DNA from: Nitrospinae bacterium bin107
GTDB lineage: Bacteria; UBA8248
Assembly (NCBI GenBank): GCA_002238965.1
Contig: MPNJ01000002.1
Coordinates: 129,001 to 193,000 of the forward strand
Direction: 5' to 3'
DNA: 64,000 bases
Every line of letters begins with the position of its first letter. The stretch's first letter is position 1. The position numbers and the translations under genes are program-made. Shown one piece after another: positions 25,789 through 34,328 of this stretch. The notes under the pieces were generated by a model, which saw only the letters and a list, made by a program, of their open reading frames with translations, was not told the DNA's origin and searched no databases.

Positions 25789-25819
25789 GTAGTGGCGGTT
25801 CGCGAACCGCCCCTGCTAC
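25789..25819. repeat. imperfect palindrome (GTAG...CTAC ends)
   Basis: GTAGTGGCGGTTCG followed by CGAACCGCCCCTGCTAC forms a self-complementary unit with a small bulge. Its core differs from family A but the ends are of the same type. Confidence 0.7.
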
Positions 25820-25898
25820 AGAGCGCAACCCCTACGGGAAGGGCCGCCCTGGCGGGCGGTATCGAACCCGCGAGGACGGCCCCTGGTTGGTGAAACTG

Positions 25899-27260
25899 CT
25901 AGGCGTCGAAATACTCGCGCGTGACCTTGAAGACCATCGGCGCGAGCAGGAGCAGGCCGATGAGGTTGGGCACCGCCATCAGCCCGTTCAGCGTGTCCGA
26001 GAGATTCCAGACGAAGTCCACCTTGACGTTCGCGAAGCCGAGCGCCGCCAGCACCCAAAGGCCGCGGTAGACCATGAGGCTGTTCTCGCTGAAGAGATAC
26101 TGCCAGCACCGCTCGCCGTAGTACGACCAGCCCAGGATGGTGGTGAAGGCGAATACGGCCAGCGCAAGCGTGACGATGTAGTTCCCGCCCGCGATGGTGC
26201 TCTGGAAGCCCGCCGAGGTGAGCAGTACGCCCGTCAAGCCCTTACCGGCCGCGTCCTTGAGCACCCATGCGCCCGACGTCAGGATGACCAGCGCCGTCAT
26301 CGTGCAGACCACGATGGTGTCGATGAAGGTGCCGAGCATGGCGATGACGCCCTGGCGCACCGGGCTGTTCGTCTGCGCCGCCGCGTGCGCGATGGCCGCC
26401 GAGCCCAGACCCGATTCGTTCGAGAACACGCCGCGCGCGACGCCGAAGCGAACCGCCGCCGCCACTGCCGCGCCCGCGAAGCCGCCCGCCGCCGCAGCCG
26501 GGGTGAAGGCGTGCTTGAAGATCAAGGCGATGGCCGCCGGCACTGCGGCGATGTTGATGAGGATGATGATGAGCGCAGCGCCCACGTAGAGCGCGATCAT
26601 GGCCGGCACGAGCTTGCCCGCCACCTCGCCGATCCGCTGGATGCCGCCCAGGATGACGAAGCCCACCAGCCCGGCCACGACGACCCCCGTAATCCAGGTG
26701 GGGACCAGGAAGCTGCCCTGCAGCGCCGTCGCCATCGAGTTCACCTGCACGGCGTTCCCGATGCCGAAAGCCGCCACCGCGCCAAATACGGCGAAGGCGA
26801 GTCCCAGCCACTTGGCGAGTTCGGGCGCGAATTCACCCACGCCGTTCCTGAGATAATACATGGGACCGCCCACGTACTTGCCCGCCGCGTCCACCTCGCG
26901 GTAGGTGACCGCGCAGACGGCTTCGGCGTATTTCGTCGCCATGCCGAAGAGCGCGATGAGCCACATGTAGAAGATGGCCCCCGGTCCGCCCAGGGCGATG
27001 GCGGTGGCGACGCCGGCGATGTTCCCGGTGCCGACGGTGGCCGATAGCGCCGTCATCAGCGCGTTGAAGGGTTTGACCTCGCCCTCGCCGACTTCCCCGT
27101 CGGTGTCGTACAAGAGCTTGAAGCCGTACCCCACCTTGCGCCAGGGCATGAAGACCATCCCCAGCGTGAGCAGCACGCCCGTCACGCCCAGCATGCCGAG
27201 CATCGGCGGCCCCCAGGCGAAGGCGTTCACGGAACTAATCATGGAATTCAGCCAATCCAT
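25899..27260 (-). CDS. sodium:alanine symporter family protein (AGCS, AlsT-like)
   Basis: 453 aa with about ten to eleven membrane segments. The family signature is clear: NALMTALSATVGTGNIAGVA, ALGGPGAIFYMWLIALFGMA, then KYAEAV, YVGGPMYYLRNGV and FSNESGLGSAAIAHAAAQT. It imports alanine or glycine (sometimes glutamine) with sodium. The spacers on both sides are repeat-rich, so it is probably transcribed alone. Confidence 0.94.
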   Translation of the reverse strand: MDWLNSMISSVNAFAWGPPMLGMLGVTGVLLTLGMVFMPWRKVGYGFKLLYDTDGEVGEGEVKPFNALMTALSATVGTGNIAGVATAIALGGPGAIFYMWLIALFGMATKYAEAVCAVTYREVDAAGKYVGGPMYYLRNGVGEFAPELAKWLGLAFAVFGAVAAFGIGNAVQVNSMATALQGSFLVPTWITGVVVAGLVGFVILGGIQRIGEVAGKLVPAMIALYVGAALIIILINIAAVPAAIALIFKHAFTPAAAAGGFAGAAVAAAVRFGVARGVFSNESGLGSAAIAHAAAQTNSPVRQGVIAMLGTFIDTIVVCTMTALVILTSGAWVLKDAAGKGLTGVLLTSAGFQSTIAGGNYIVTLALAVFAFTTILGWSYYGERCWQYLFSENSLMVYRGLWVLAALGFANVKVDFVWNLSDTLNGLMAVPNLIGLLLLAPMVFKVTREYFDA

Positions 27261-27773
27261 CGCATCTACCCCCTCTTGGTGCTACGAAGTTGGCGGTATG
27301 ATGGTGTCCTCTTGGTCCGGGCGGCGGACGCCATCCCATAACGAAAATAGTACCAAGCAATATTCCGGCGGGCAATGAGTTGTTTTTTGCGGGGGAAATC
27401 GCAACAGATACATGATAAAAAGAGCGCCCTGCGCAAGCCCACGAAAACCGGCCTCCGCGCGGCCTCCGGGAGTACCTGCCCGCAAGGCTCCTTTTGGGGG
27501 TTGTTGAGCAAGTCCTTCTCGCCCGGAATTGACCCTTCCGGGAGGAATGGTTCCCTACCTTTGCAATTCTTCATGGGATTGACGGGTCAGGCGAATGTCA
27601 TGTTTTTTTAAGGGTCGCATATATGTCTGACCTACACACCATCCGGCAAGGCGGTATCCCTTAGCCGTCATCCCGGCGCTGCAGGGCTTTTTCAACATCC
27701 CTTTTTTGCTTGCACGCCAGGGCGTCAGACGCTCATAATCGAAACCATCGGCGAAACGAAACAGGAGGCGCGC
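27261..27773. other. intergenic spacer
   Basis: No convincing gene. It contains a fragment of a family B repeat near 27611 and the recurring CTTTTTCAAC motif near 27690. The end supplies the AGGAGG site of the solute-binding protein. Confidence 0.6.
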
Positions 27774-28622
27774 ATGAGGATGTTTCCGGCGATTATGGCC
27801 GTCGCCGCGATCGCTTTCTTTGCTCCGGCGGGGGCTGCGGACTGGAAAGAGGGGGCCAAGGTGCGGATCGCCACCGAGGGCGCATACCCCCCCTGGAACG
27901 ACACGGACGCGTCGGGAAAACTCGTCGGCTTCGAGATCGACCTCGCGGCCGACCTGTGCCGGCGCATGAAGGTGACGTGCAGGATGATACCGCGCGCCTG
28001 GGAGGGCATCATACCCGCGCTCCGGGCGGGGGAGTTCGACGCCATCATGTCGGGCATGGCGATCACCGGGAAGCGAAAGAAGCTCATCACCTACTCGCGT
28101 CCGTTCGCCGCGTCTCCCCACGTCTTCGTCGTGCGGGCGGGCGGCCCCCTCGCGGGCGTATCGACCAAAGCCGCCTCGGTCACGCTGGGGAGCCTGGACG
28201 CCGGGGAGAAGGCCGCCATCGAGACGCTCCGGAGAGCCTTCGCCGGCAAGAAGATCGGCGCGCAGGCCGGCACCGTATTCGTGAATTTCCTGAGAATCCA
28301 CATGGCCGACCGGGCCGGGATACGCACCTTCAAGTACCAGGGCGACGTCGACGCCGCCCTGCTCGCCGGCCGCGTGGACGCGCTCTTCGCCCAAACCTCC
28401 TACCTGAAGCCCGTGCTCGACAAAGCGAAGGAAAAGCTGAAAGTCGTCGGCCCCGGCTTCACGGGCGGTTCCCTGGGCGAGGGAATCGGGGTCGGCATCA
28501 GAAAGGAAGACCGCGCGCTCGCGGATATGTTCTCCAAGGCCATCACCGCCGCCATCGAGGAGGGGACGCTGTCCAGACTCTCCCTTAAGTGGTTCGGCTT
28601 CGACCTCAGCGCGAAGGAATGA
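27774..28622 (+). CDS. extracellular amino-acid-type solute-binding protein (SBP family 3)
   Basis: 282 aa, ATG with CAGGAGG upstream. A signal peptide of about 22 residues (FPAIMAVAAIAFFAPAGA) precedes the mature protein. KVRIATEGAYPPWND, LVGFEIDLAADLCRRM and WEGIIPALRAGEFDAIMSGM are the textbook start of HisJ/ArgT-type binding proteins. It should deliver a polar amino acid or opine to an ABC permease, but no permease or ATPase gene is adjacent. The stop lies 5 bp before the PPK2 start. Confidence 0.92.
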   Translation: MRMFPAIMAVAAIAFFAPAGAADWKEGAKVRIATEGAYPPWNDTDASGKLVGFEIDLAADLCRRMKVTCRMIPRAWEGIIPALRAGEFDAIMSGMAITGKRKKLITYSRPFAASPHVFVVRAGGPLAGVSTKAASVTLGSLDAGEKAAIETLRRAFAGKKIGAQAGTVFVNFLRIHMADRAGIRTFKYQGDVDAALLAGRVDALFAQTSYLKPVLDKAKEKLKVVGPGFTGGSLGEGIGVGIRKEDRALADMFSKAITAAIEEGTLSRLSLKWFGFDLSAKE

Positions 28623-28627
28623 CCGAG

Positions 28628-29497
28628 ATGAGCGAAGAGACGACACCCCAAACCGGGCAAGCGCAAGACGAGAGCGCCCTCGCCTACACCCGGGCGGGAG
28701 ACGCCGAGAAAGCCCCGCGCCAGAAGCTGCCCAAGAAGATGTATGAGGCCGAACTCTTGAGGCTCCAGGAAGAGCTCGTGAAGCTCCAGGAGTGGATAAA
28801 GGACCAGGGCCTGAAAGTGATCGTCATATTCGAGGGACGCGACGCGGCCGGCAAGGGCGGCGTTATCAAGCGCATCACGCTGAGACTCAACCCGAGGGTG
28901 TGCCGGGTCGTGGCGCTCGCCGCGCCCACCGAGCGCGAGCAGACGCAGTGGTACTTCCAGCGCTACGCGGCCCACCTTCCCGCCGCGGGCGAGATGGTGC
29001 TCCTGGACCGCTCCTGGTACAACCGCGCGGGCGTGGAGCGGGTGATGGGCTTCTGCACGGAAGAGGAATACCGCGAGTTTCTCTACTCATGCCCCACGTT
29101 CGAGCGGATGCTCGTGCGCTCGGGGATCGTCCTCATCAAATACTGGTTCTCGGTGAGCGACGAGGAGCAGGAACGCCGCTTTCAGGCGCGCCTGGAAGAC
29201 CGCACGAGGCGCTGGAAGCTCTCGCCGATGGACCTCGAATCGCGCACCCGCTGGGTGGAGTATTCCAGGGCGAAGGACGAGATGTTCGCCTACACCGACA
29301 TCAAGCAGGCGCCCTGGTACGTGGTGGACGCGGACTCGAAGCGCCGCGCGCGGCTCAACTGCATCAGCCACCTCCTCTCCCTCATCCCCTACAAGGACCT
29401 GACGCCCTCGCCCATCGAACTCCCCCCCAGGCGTGATTCCAAGGCCTACGTGCGCCCTCCCCTGAGCGAGCAGACGTTCGTGCCGGATCGGTACTAG
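28628..29497 (+). CDS. ppk2: polyphosphate kinase 2 family protein
   Basis: 289 aa from ATG 28628 (AAGGA nine bases upstream; ATG 28619 is an alternative overlapping the previous stop). The Walker A motif is FEGRDAAGKGGVIKRI, Walker B is VLLDRSWYNRAGVERVMG, and the lid Arg region is ERRFQARLEDRTRRWKLSPM. Class I PPK2 phosphorylates ADP or GDP with polyphosphate. The first ~35 residues are disordered. It is probably co-transcribed with the solute-binding protein gene. Confidence 0.94.
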   Translation: MSEETTPQTGQAQDESALAYTRAGDAEKAPRQKLPKKMYEAELLRLQEELVKLQEWIKDQGLKVIVIFEGRDAAGKGGVIKRITLRLNPRVCRVVALAAPTEREQTQWYFQRYAAHLPAAGEMVLLDRSWYNRAGVERVMGFCTEEEYREFLYSCPTFERMLVRSGIVLIKYWFSVSDEEQERRFQARLEDRTRRWKLSPMDLESRTRWVEYSRAKDEMFAYTDIKQAPWYVVDADSKRRARLNCISHLLSLIPYKDLTPSPIELPPRRDSKAYVRPPLSEQTFVPDRY

Positions 29498-29639
29498 GGG
29501 CATATTGCTCGAAGTTTCATGCAACGCTATTAAGACTTAAGAGCGAAAACTTAATAAGAGTGTGCGTTTTGCAGTTATATTGCGCGAACGCTTCATAAGG
29601 GAATTCGTTATTCAGGGTTATGGTGTAGGTCTTAATAAA

Positions 29640-29663
29640 GGACAGGTCGCGACCTGTCCCTAC
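29640..29663. repeat. truncated family A palindrome
   Basis: GGACAGGTCG plus its reverse complement followed by CTAC; the left GTAG end is replaced by AATAAA. Confidence 0.85.
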
Positions 29664-29900
29664 ACGCTTGAGCGGCATTACCGGCTAACGCGAATGGAGA
29701 AAACATTCCCCGCTTGAGAGGGTCGGGCATCCTTCGATACGCGGCTTCACCGCTACTCAGGATGAGGCTGGAGGACATTTTCAGGGGTGGAGGGGGCGAC
29801 CCTCTCGACTGGAAAGCAACCCCCCCTACCCCCCCTTGTCAGGGGGGCAAGAAAAAGCAAAGCCTCCTCTGCCCGGCGGGGGCGCATCGCCTTTTCTGTT

Positions 29901-29925
29901 GTAGGGGTCGCATAATATGCGACCC
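29901..29925. repeat. solo family B palindrome
   Basis: GTAGGGGTCGCATA then ATATGCGACCC; it lacks the final CTAC. Confidence 0.75.
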
Positions 29926-29950
29926 GACCGATTGTGGCATGTGGGACGCA

Positions 29951-29987
29951 TGTATGTAGCGCTCCCAAGAAGGGAGCGCTACATACA
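29951..29987. repeat. 16-bp-stem hairpin
   Basis: TGTATGTAGCGCTCCC (29951-29966), a 5-nt loop, then its exact reverse complement. The stem contains GTAG/CTAC like the other families. Confidence 0.8.
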
Positions 29988-30065
29988 CAAACACCCCCTG
30001 TCAGCATTTAGCGATTTCGTCAAAAACCCCTCGCGAGCGGCCCCTGACGGAACACGGCAAAGAGG

Positions 30066-30091
30066 AGGGCCCCGCAATGCGAGGCCCCCTA
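30066..30091 (-). terminator. possible leftward terminator
   Basis: On the minus strand GGGGGCCTCGCA faces TGCGGGGCCCTC, a GC-rich hairpin followed by a short T-rich stretch. It would end transcription of the Fic remnant just upstream. Confidence 0.4.
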
Positions 30092-30095
30092 TTAC

Positions 30096-30210
30096 TCACA
30101 TCTCCGTGCCCTCGTTCAGGATCGAGAGGTACGCCTCGTAGCCGAACAGGCGGTTGCGCTTCTTGCCCGTGAGCTCGCGGACGATTCCCAGCCGCCCGAG
30201 CGCCCGCATC
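30096..30210 (-). pseudogene. C-terminal remnant of a Fic-family protein
   Basis: The minus strand reads MRALGRLGIVRELTGKKRNR then LFGYEAYLSILNEGTEM and stop, the winged-helix tail typical of Fic/DOC proteins (pattern GIVxExTGxxRNRxFxYxxYLxILNEG). The catalytic HPFxxGNGR domain is missing, and the sequence switches abruptly to a TRAP permease fragment on the other strand. A second, different Fic tail lies at 41406-41503. Confidence 0.65.
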
Positions 30211-30213
30211 CCG

Positions 30214-30447
30214 CTGGACGTCGTCTATTGGCTCGCCATTGTGCTTGCGGTGAACCTGCAAACCTCTTTCCTGACGCCGCCATTTGGATTTGCGCTGTTT
30301 TACATGAAGGGCGTGGCCTCACCCCAGGTCAAGAGCCAGCAGACCTGCACCGGAATCATTCCGTTCGTACTTATGCAACTGACCGGACTGGCGCTTATCA
30401 TGGCATTTCCGGAAATCGCCGTGTGGCTGCCGAGACAGCTGCTGAGT
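30214..30447 (+). pseudogene. C-terminal remnant of a TRAP transporter large permease (DctM-like)
   Basis: The plus strand reads VVYWLAIVLAVNLQTSFLTP then PFGFALFYMKG and later GIIPFVLMQLTGLALIMAFP, ending near WLPRQLLSG. This is the last ~75 residues of a DctM subunit. The other ~350 residues and the natural stop are absent; the frame runs on into the antisense of the amidase. Confidence 0.75.
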
Positions 30448-30451
30448 GGAG

Positions 30452-31867
30452 CTATTCCTGGGCCGGTGCGGCCAGATCGGGCCTTCGGTCGGCCCACGGT
30501 CTGGCGGCCTCGAATGCGGCGGCGGCGCGGAAGATGTCTTCCTCGCGCAGGATCTTCGAAACCATCTGCATGCCTACGGGCAGGCCGTCCCGGGTCCATC
30601 CCGCCGGCACCGAGGCGGCCGGCTGGCCCGTCAGGTTGAACGGATAGGTGTAGTAGACCCAGGATACGATGTTGCGGTCGGGCAGCTCCGGGGGCGCGTT
30701 GCAGTTCACGTCGAAAGCCGGGACGGGAAGCGTCGGCGTCAGGAGCAGATCGTAGTCCTCGAAGAAGAGGCGCATCTTCTCGCGTAAGTCGTAGCGCCGG
30801 AAAACCTTGCCGTAATACTCGTCCAGTTCCTGATCGAGGGCGCCGGCAAGCACGTCGGCAACCGCCGGGTCGAGCAGGTCCGGCTTGTCGGCGAGCACAT
30901 CCTTGAGCCGGGTTCCGACGCCGGCGTAGAACTCGGCCATCCAAATGGGGAGCGGATCCTCTTCCATGACCTGTTCGACCAGGTCCACGGTGCAGCCGAG
31001 ATCCTCGAACACCCTGACGGCCTCCTCGACGATCCGGACCACCTCGCCGGCAGGCTGCGCGTAGCCGAGCGTCGGGCTCCAGGCCAGGCGCATGCCCTCG
31101 ACCGGACGCTCGCAGGCGGCCAGGAAGTCGGGCACGGGCTGCGCGACGCTGAAGGGATCCCGGCGGTCGTGCCCGGCGACGGCGCTCAGCAGGAGCGCCC
31201 CGTCGCGCACGGTGCGGGTGAGCGGGCCGACATGGCCGAGCGTCGGCGTGGCGCTCGCCGGGTAGACCCCGACGCGCGCGAACTGCGCCTTGATGCCGAA
31301 AAGGCCGCTGAGCGAACTCGGGATGCGGACGGACCCGCCGCCGTCGGTTCCGAGCGCGAACGGCGTGACCCCGGCGGCAACGCTGGTCGCGGCGCCGCAG
31401 CTCGATCCGCCCGGCGTCTTGGCGAGATTCCAGGCGTTCGGCGTCACCCCGGTCAGCGGGCTGTCGCCGACCGCCTTGCAGCCGAACTCGCTGGTCGTCG
31501 ACTTGCCGACGATGCAGCCGCCCTGCCGCCGCACCCGATCCACCGAGGGCGCGTCGACCGCCGCGACATTGTCCGCCATCACCCGGGAGCCGAAGGTCAG
31601 CTTCAGGCCGTCCACGGCGATCATGTCCTTCACCGAGATGGGCAGGCCGTGCAGCAGTCCGAGCTCTTCGCCGGACATGACGGCCTTTTCGGCCTGCCGC
31701 GCCGCTTCGAGGGCGAGGTCGGGCGAGGTCTGGACGAAACAGTTGAGCGTCGGCTCAAGCCCGTCCATGCGCTCCAGGGACGACCCGACGAGTTCGACCG
31801 GCGAGATGTCGCCGCGCGCGATCAGGTCCTTCGACTCGATTGCCGTCATGAACGCGAAATCGCTCAT
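30452..31867 (-). CDS. amidase (amidase-signature family)
   Basis: 471 aa from MSDFAFMTA; an N-terminal extension is rejected because this ATG overlaps the preceding stop (ATGA). The Ser-cisSer-Lys triad is complete: Lys in LPISVKDMIA, and the two serines in TPGGSSCGAATSVAAG / GTDGGGSVRIPSSLSG. The C-terminal half (FNLTGQPAASVPAGW) resembles GatA-like and aryl-acylamidase-like enzymes. It hydrolyses a small amide; without gatB/gatC nearby it is unlikely to be the tRNA amidotransferase. Confidence 0.9.
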   Translation of the reverse strand: MSDFAFMTAIESKDLIARGDISPVELVGSSLERMDGLEPTLNCFVQTSPDLALEAARQAEKAVMSGEELGLLHGLPISVKDMIAVDGLKLTFGSRVMADNVAAVDAPSVDRVRRQGGCIVGKSTTSEFGCKAVGDSPLTGVTPNAWNLAKTPGGSSCGAATSVAAGVTPFALGTDGGGSVRIPSSLSGLFGIKAQFARVGVYPASATPTLGHVGPLTRTVRDGALLLSAVAGHDRRDPFSVAQPVPDFLAACERPVEGMRLAWSPTLGYAQPAGEVVRIVEEAVRVFEDLGCTVDLVEQVMEEDPLPIWMAEFYAGVGTRLKDVLADKPDLLDPAVADVLAGALDQELDEYYGKVFRRYDLREKMRLFFEDYDLLLTPTLPVPAFDVNCNAPPELPDRNIVSWVYYTYPFNLTGQPAASVPAGWTRDGLPVGMQMVSKILREEDIFRAAAAFEAARPWADRRPDLAAPAQE

Positions 31868-32130
31868 CGTTCCTGTCCGTCGAGCCGCCCGCCAAGCGTC
31901 TCGTGCGTCTTCGCAACGGCAGGCCGGCCGACTTCCACAGCCGCCGCGATGTCCGATATGCGGCTCCCGCGCCGTGATCGTCGCCTGACGATGTGATGCG
32001 GGATGCCGGACTGACCCGACGCCAGACCGTGGGGTTCGAGCAAAATGGTCATGCGCGTTCCGAAAAGCCGGCTGACATCGGACAGCCAGGTTGCGCATTC
32101 GGAAACCGGCGGGCCTGTGAGATTCGACAT
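31864..32130 (-). CDS. hypothetical protein coupled to the amidase, possibly a remnant
   Basis: 88 aa, stop overlapping the amidase ATG. It begins MSNLTGPPVSECATWLSDV and ends VAKTHETLGGRLDGQER. No family is recognised; the basic stretch HHIVRRRSRRGSRISD looks more like shifted reading than a folded domain. It may be the 3' piece of a broken gene that once led the amidase operon, or a genuine small protein. Confidence 0.35.
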   Translation of the reverse strand: MSNLTGPPVSECATWLSDVSRLFGTRMTILLEPHGLASGQSGIPHHIVRRRSRRGSRISDIAAAVEVGRPAVAKTHETLGGRLDGQER

Positions 32131-32470
32131 GGTTTCACTATTCGCTTGATTCGCATTCCAAAGAATATAAAAAAATATTCCAAGGAATACAAATTGAGAT
32201 AGCGGAATGTTCCTGAAGCTGCCGGACCGCGTTCAGGGGCGAAAAGATCAAGAGCTACTTCGCCCATATGCAGTAGACGGGTGCGCTCGACGTATATTGG
32301 ACTACCCGGATCATCGACTACGGGTTCATCCGTGCCATGGCGTGCATGGGGCTGTTCGTCTGCACGTTCGTCGCGCGGTTCAGCCGCGGCGGGAGGGGTT
32401 GGAAGAGCTCTTTGGCTGATACTACTCGCGAATCCGGACCGCTCGCGAGCGGCCCAGATGATTTATTCCT
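32131..32470. other. junction region with broken coding fragments
   Basis: An AT-rich stretch (32140-32200) is followed on the plus strand by short coding-like pieces: GEKIKSYFAHMQ then a stop (32231-32277), and directly after it YWTTRIIDYGFIRAMACMG with a hydrophobic continuation (32295-32370). They look like the decayed end of a transporter or membrane gene. No intact gene is visible. Confidence 0.4.
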
Positions 32471-33841
32471 TTAGCCGAAATGTTTGGCCTGTTCCGTTGG
32501 AAGCTGTTCTTTTTCAGTTTCCTTGAACACCCGTGTCGAGACCCGGGTGTGTTCGAGTGGCCGACGAACGGACTCGGGCGCAATACCGCCACGAATCGCA
32601 CAGAGCACACCTGCCGCCTCCCAATAATTTTCGACGATGTGGAGTTGGTCGGATCGCCAGGGCAGCATGGTCAAATCATTTTCCATCAGGTTCTTGTTTT
32701 CCCGAACGGCTACTACCGGGATGCCCTGTTCCAGTGCGGCTAGCGTTGGTAAACCCACACAACCATCGGGGATCACCAAACACGAAACGTCAGCCGCCGA
32801 TATAACGCCAGGTTCGGATAGTTGGGATGAGTCAGTTACGATTCGCGGGCTTTTGTGTAGTCCTTTCAAAACACTTTCGAAAAACGTGAGGGAAATCGCT
32901 TCCGCTGCCATGCGCGGTTCCACTACGCCCGGATCGCGATTCGCGATATCCTGAGTCTCGAACATCGGCGAATGTGCCGAGGGCACGTTGAATCGGCTTG
33001 ATACGGCATGGGTGAGCATGGCCTCCACCCCACCCCAAGGGTTGACCATCTTTCCTGCAGCATCAAAATATCCTTGATGGAACTCCTCGGGAACCGAAAT
33101 TACTGAGGAAATTGCTACCGCATCGTATTCCCCTTCGTGTTCTTCGATTACTTCAAAAGCACGTTCAATCCCGCTGATTTCACCAGCGGCGGTACCAAAA
33201 TCGGTAAACTCAGATCTCATCCTAATGGGTGGAGAAAGTTTAACCACTTCGGGACAAACCAAGCCGTAGGATGAGCGCGCCGCGCTCACCGCGTTAATGG
33301 CGGCGTTCACGAACAATTCGTCTTTGTGGTCATCAATAATGACCAACACACGGTTAGCACGTGTCGGAACGAGGCCGATAGTTCCCATCAACAAACGAGC
33401 GATTACGCTGCCTTCGACATACAGAGAATTGACCGGCATTTCGTTTATATCGGATGCGTTGACCACATTGGGATGCAAAATCAATGTATCGCAAGTCTCA
33501 GCAATCAGCCGTGCGGCCGGCGTCGCATCACCCGCATGGCCCCCAATTTCGGCGCCTATGCCCGTTGGAATCAAAAACACGACATTAAAACGGCTCGTGT
33601 TTTCATGCTTGCGCGGTTCGAAATCGAATATCGAGATATCCGAGAAATCGCCAAGTTCTGACAACGTTTCCAAGCTACTGATCGCACAACTAACATGGTC
33701 ATTATTTGACTTTGTAATAGCTAACCTGAGAGGTGCGATGTTGGCAGGAAACCGAAATCGCGCGGCCTCTCGAATTTGTGCAAGCGAATCCTGCCTATCA
33801 AGTGCGATTGGCAGTTCAAGTTCCAGTTCTCTTAAAAGCAA
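32471..33841 (-). CDS. DUF3326-family protein
   Basis: 456 aa, starting at a TTG with AAGGAG six bases upstream. The family core is unmistakable: VVFLIPTGIGAEIGGHAGDA, ILHPNVVNASDINEMPVNSL, YVEGSVIARLLMGTIGL and later GVEAMLTHAVSSRFNVPSAH plus LVIPDGCVGLPTLAALEQG. DUF3326 proteins occur in cyanobacteria, plants and scattered bacteria without a known reaction. Here it is the last gene of a three-gene unit behind an AdoMetDC-like protein (22-bp gap). Base composition is AT-richer than the chromosome around it. Confidence 0.88.
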   Translation of the reverse strand: MLLRELELELPIALDRQDSLAQIREAARFRFPANIAPLRLAITKSNNDHVSCAISSLETLSELGDFSDISIFDFEPRKHENTSRFNVVFLIPTGIGAEIGGHAGDATPAARLIAETCDTLILHPNVVNASDINEMPVNSLYVEGSVIARLLMGTIGLVPTRANRVLVIIDDHKDELFVNAAINAVSAARSSYGLVCPEVVKLSPPIRMRSEFTDFGTAAGEISGIERAFEVIEEHEGEYDAVAISSVISVPEEFHQGYFDAAGKMVNPWGGVEAMLTHAVSSRFNVPSAHSPMFETQDIANRDPGVVEPRMAAEAISLTFFESVLKGLHKSPRIVTDSSQLSEPGVISAADVSCLVIPDGCVGLPTLAALEQGIPVVAVRENKNLMENDLTMLPWRSDQLHIVENYWEAAGVLCAIRGGIAPESVRRPLEHTRVSTRVFKETEKEQLPTEQAKHFG

Positions 33842-33863
33842 TTCTTTCTCCTTACACTACCTA

Positions 33864-34328
33864 TCACAATGTGCGTTCAATAAATGTCTTCTTGCAGGAT
33901 GCCGCCTTAAATCGTTTACTTGTAAATTCCGCCGCTACTTCTGGATCAAAGGACTTGCAGGAAAAGATGTTCACATATACTGCACCTAAAATATCCAGCG
34001 TGTGAATGACGATTGTGCTCGTCAAAATAAAACAGACGGCTGAAGTGCCTTTGGTATGCGGCAGCGTTTGCCGCTCCTCCTCGGGAACACCTACATCGTC
34101 CCAGAAGTGAACCTCGCACTTTTCCATTTTAATTAGAGTACAAAGGTCGGTGAAAAACTTGTCGATATGATCCCGGTTGAATAATTCAGCTTCACATCCA
34201 TGAAGGTCAAGGATAAGTTCAAAACCATAGACTTGGCGGCCAGTAATACCATCACCCTGACTTGCGACACCCTCACCTAAGTCATTTTGTTCCGAGTGTG
34301 CTATCGAGTTACTGATTGTACGGTTCAT
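33864..34328 (-). CDS. S-adenosylmethionine decarboxylase-like protein
   Basis: 154 aa. Residues ~33-140 follow the prokaryotic AdoMetDC (SpeH) chain: FELILDLHGCEAELFN at the start, then KGTSAVCFILTSTIVIHTLD and VYVNIFSCKSFDPEVAAE. Compared with SpeH (ESHLxIH...YTCG), the pyruvoyl-forming Ser, the His of the IH motif and the catalytic Cys are kept, but the Glu before and the His after the Ser are both Thr. The ATG directly abuts the previous stop (TAAATG), so it is coupled to the membrane protein. It could decarboxylate AdoMet or be a repurposed relative. Confidence 0.72.
   Translation of the reverse strand: MNRTISNSIAHSEQNDLGEGVASQGDGITGRQVYGFELILDLHGCEAELFNRDHIDKFFTDLCTLIKMEKCEVHFWDDVGVPEEERQTLPHTKGTSAVCFILTSTIVIHTLDILGAVYVNIFSCKSFDPEVAAEFTSKRFKAASCKKTFIERTL

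Larger units (their letters stand above)
29498..30095. other. intergenic palindrome cluster
   Basis: No gene. It contains five repeat types in a row: a truncated family A palindrome (29640-29663), a solo MITE arm (29818-29846), a family B palindrome (29901-29925), a GTAGCGCTCCC hairpin (29951-29987) and the hairpin at 30066-30091. Confidence 0.7.

Noticed and set aside
31868-32098. N-terminal extension of the amidase
   Set aside because: The extension is Arg-rich without family similarity, and the internal ATG at 31867 overlaps the preceding stop and begins the conserved amidase sequence.
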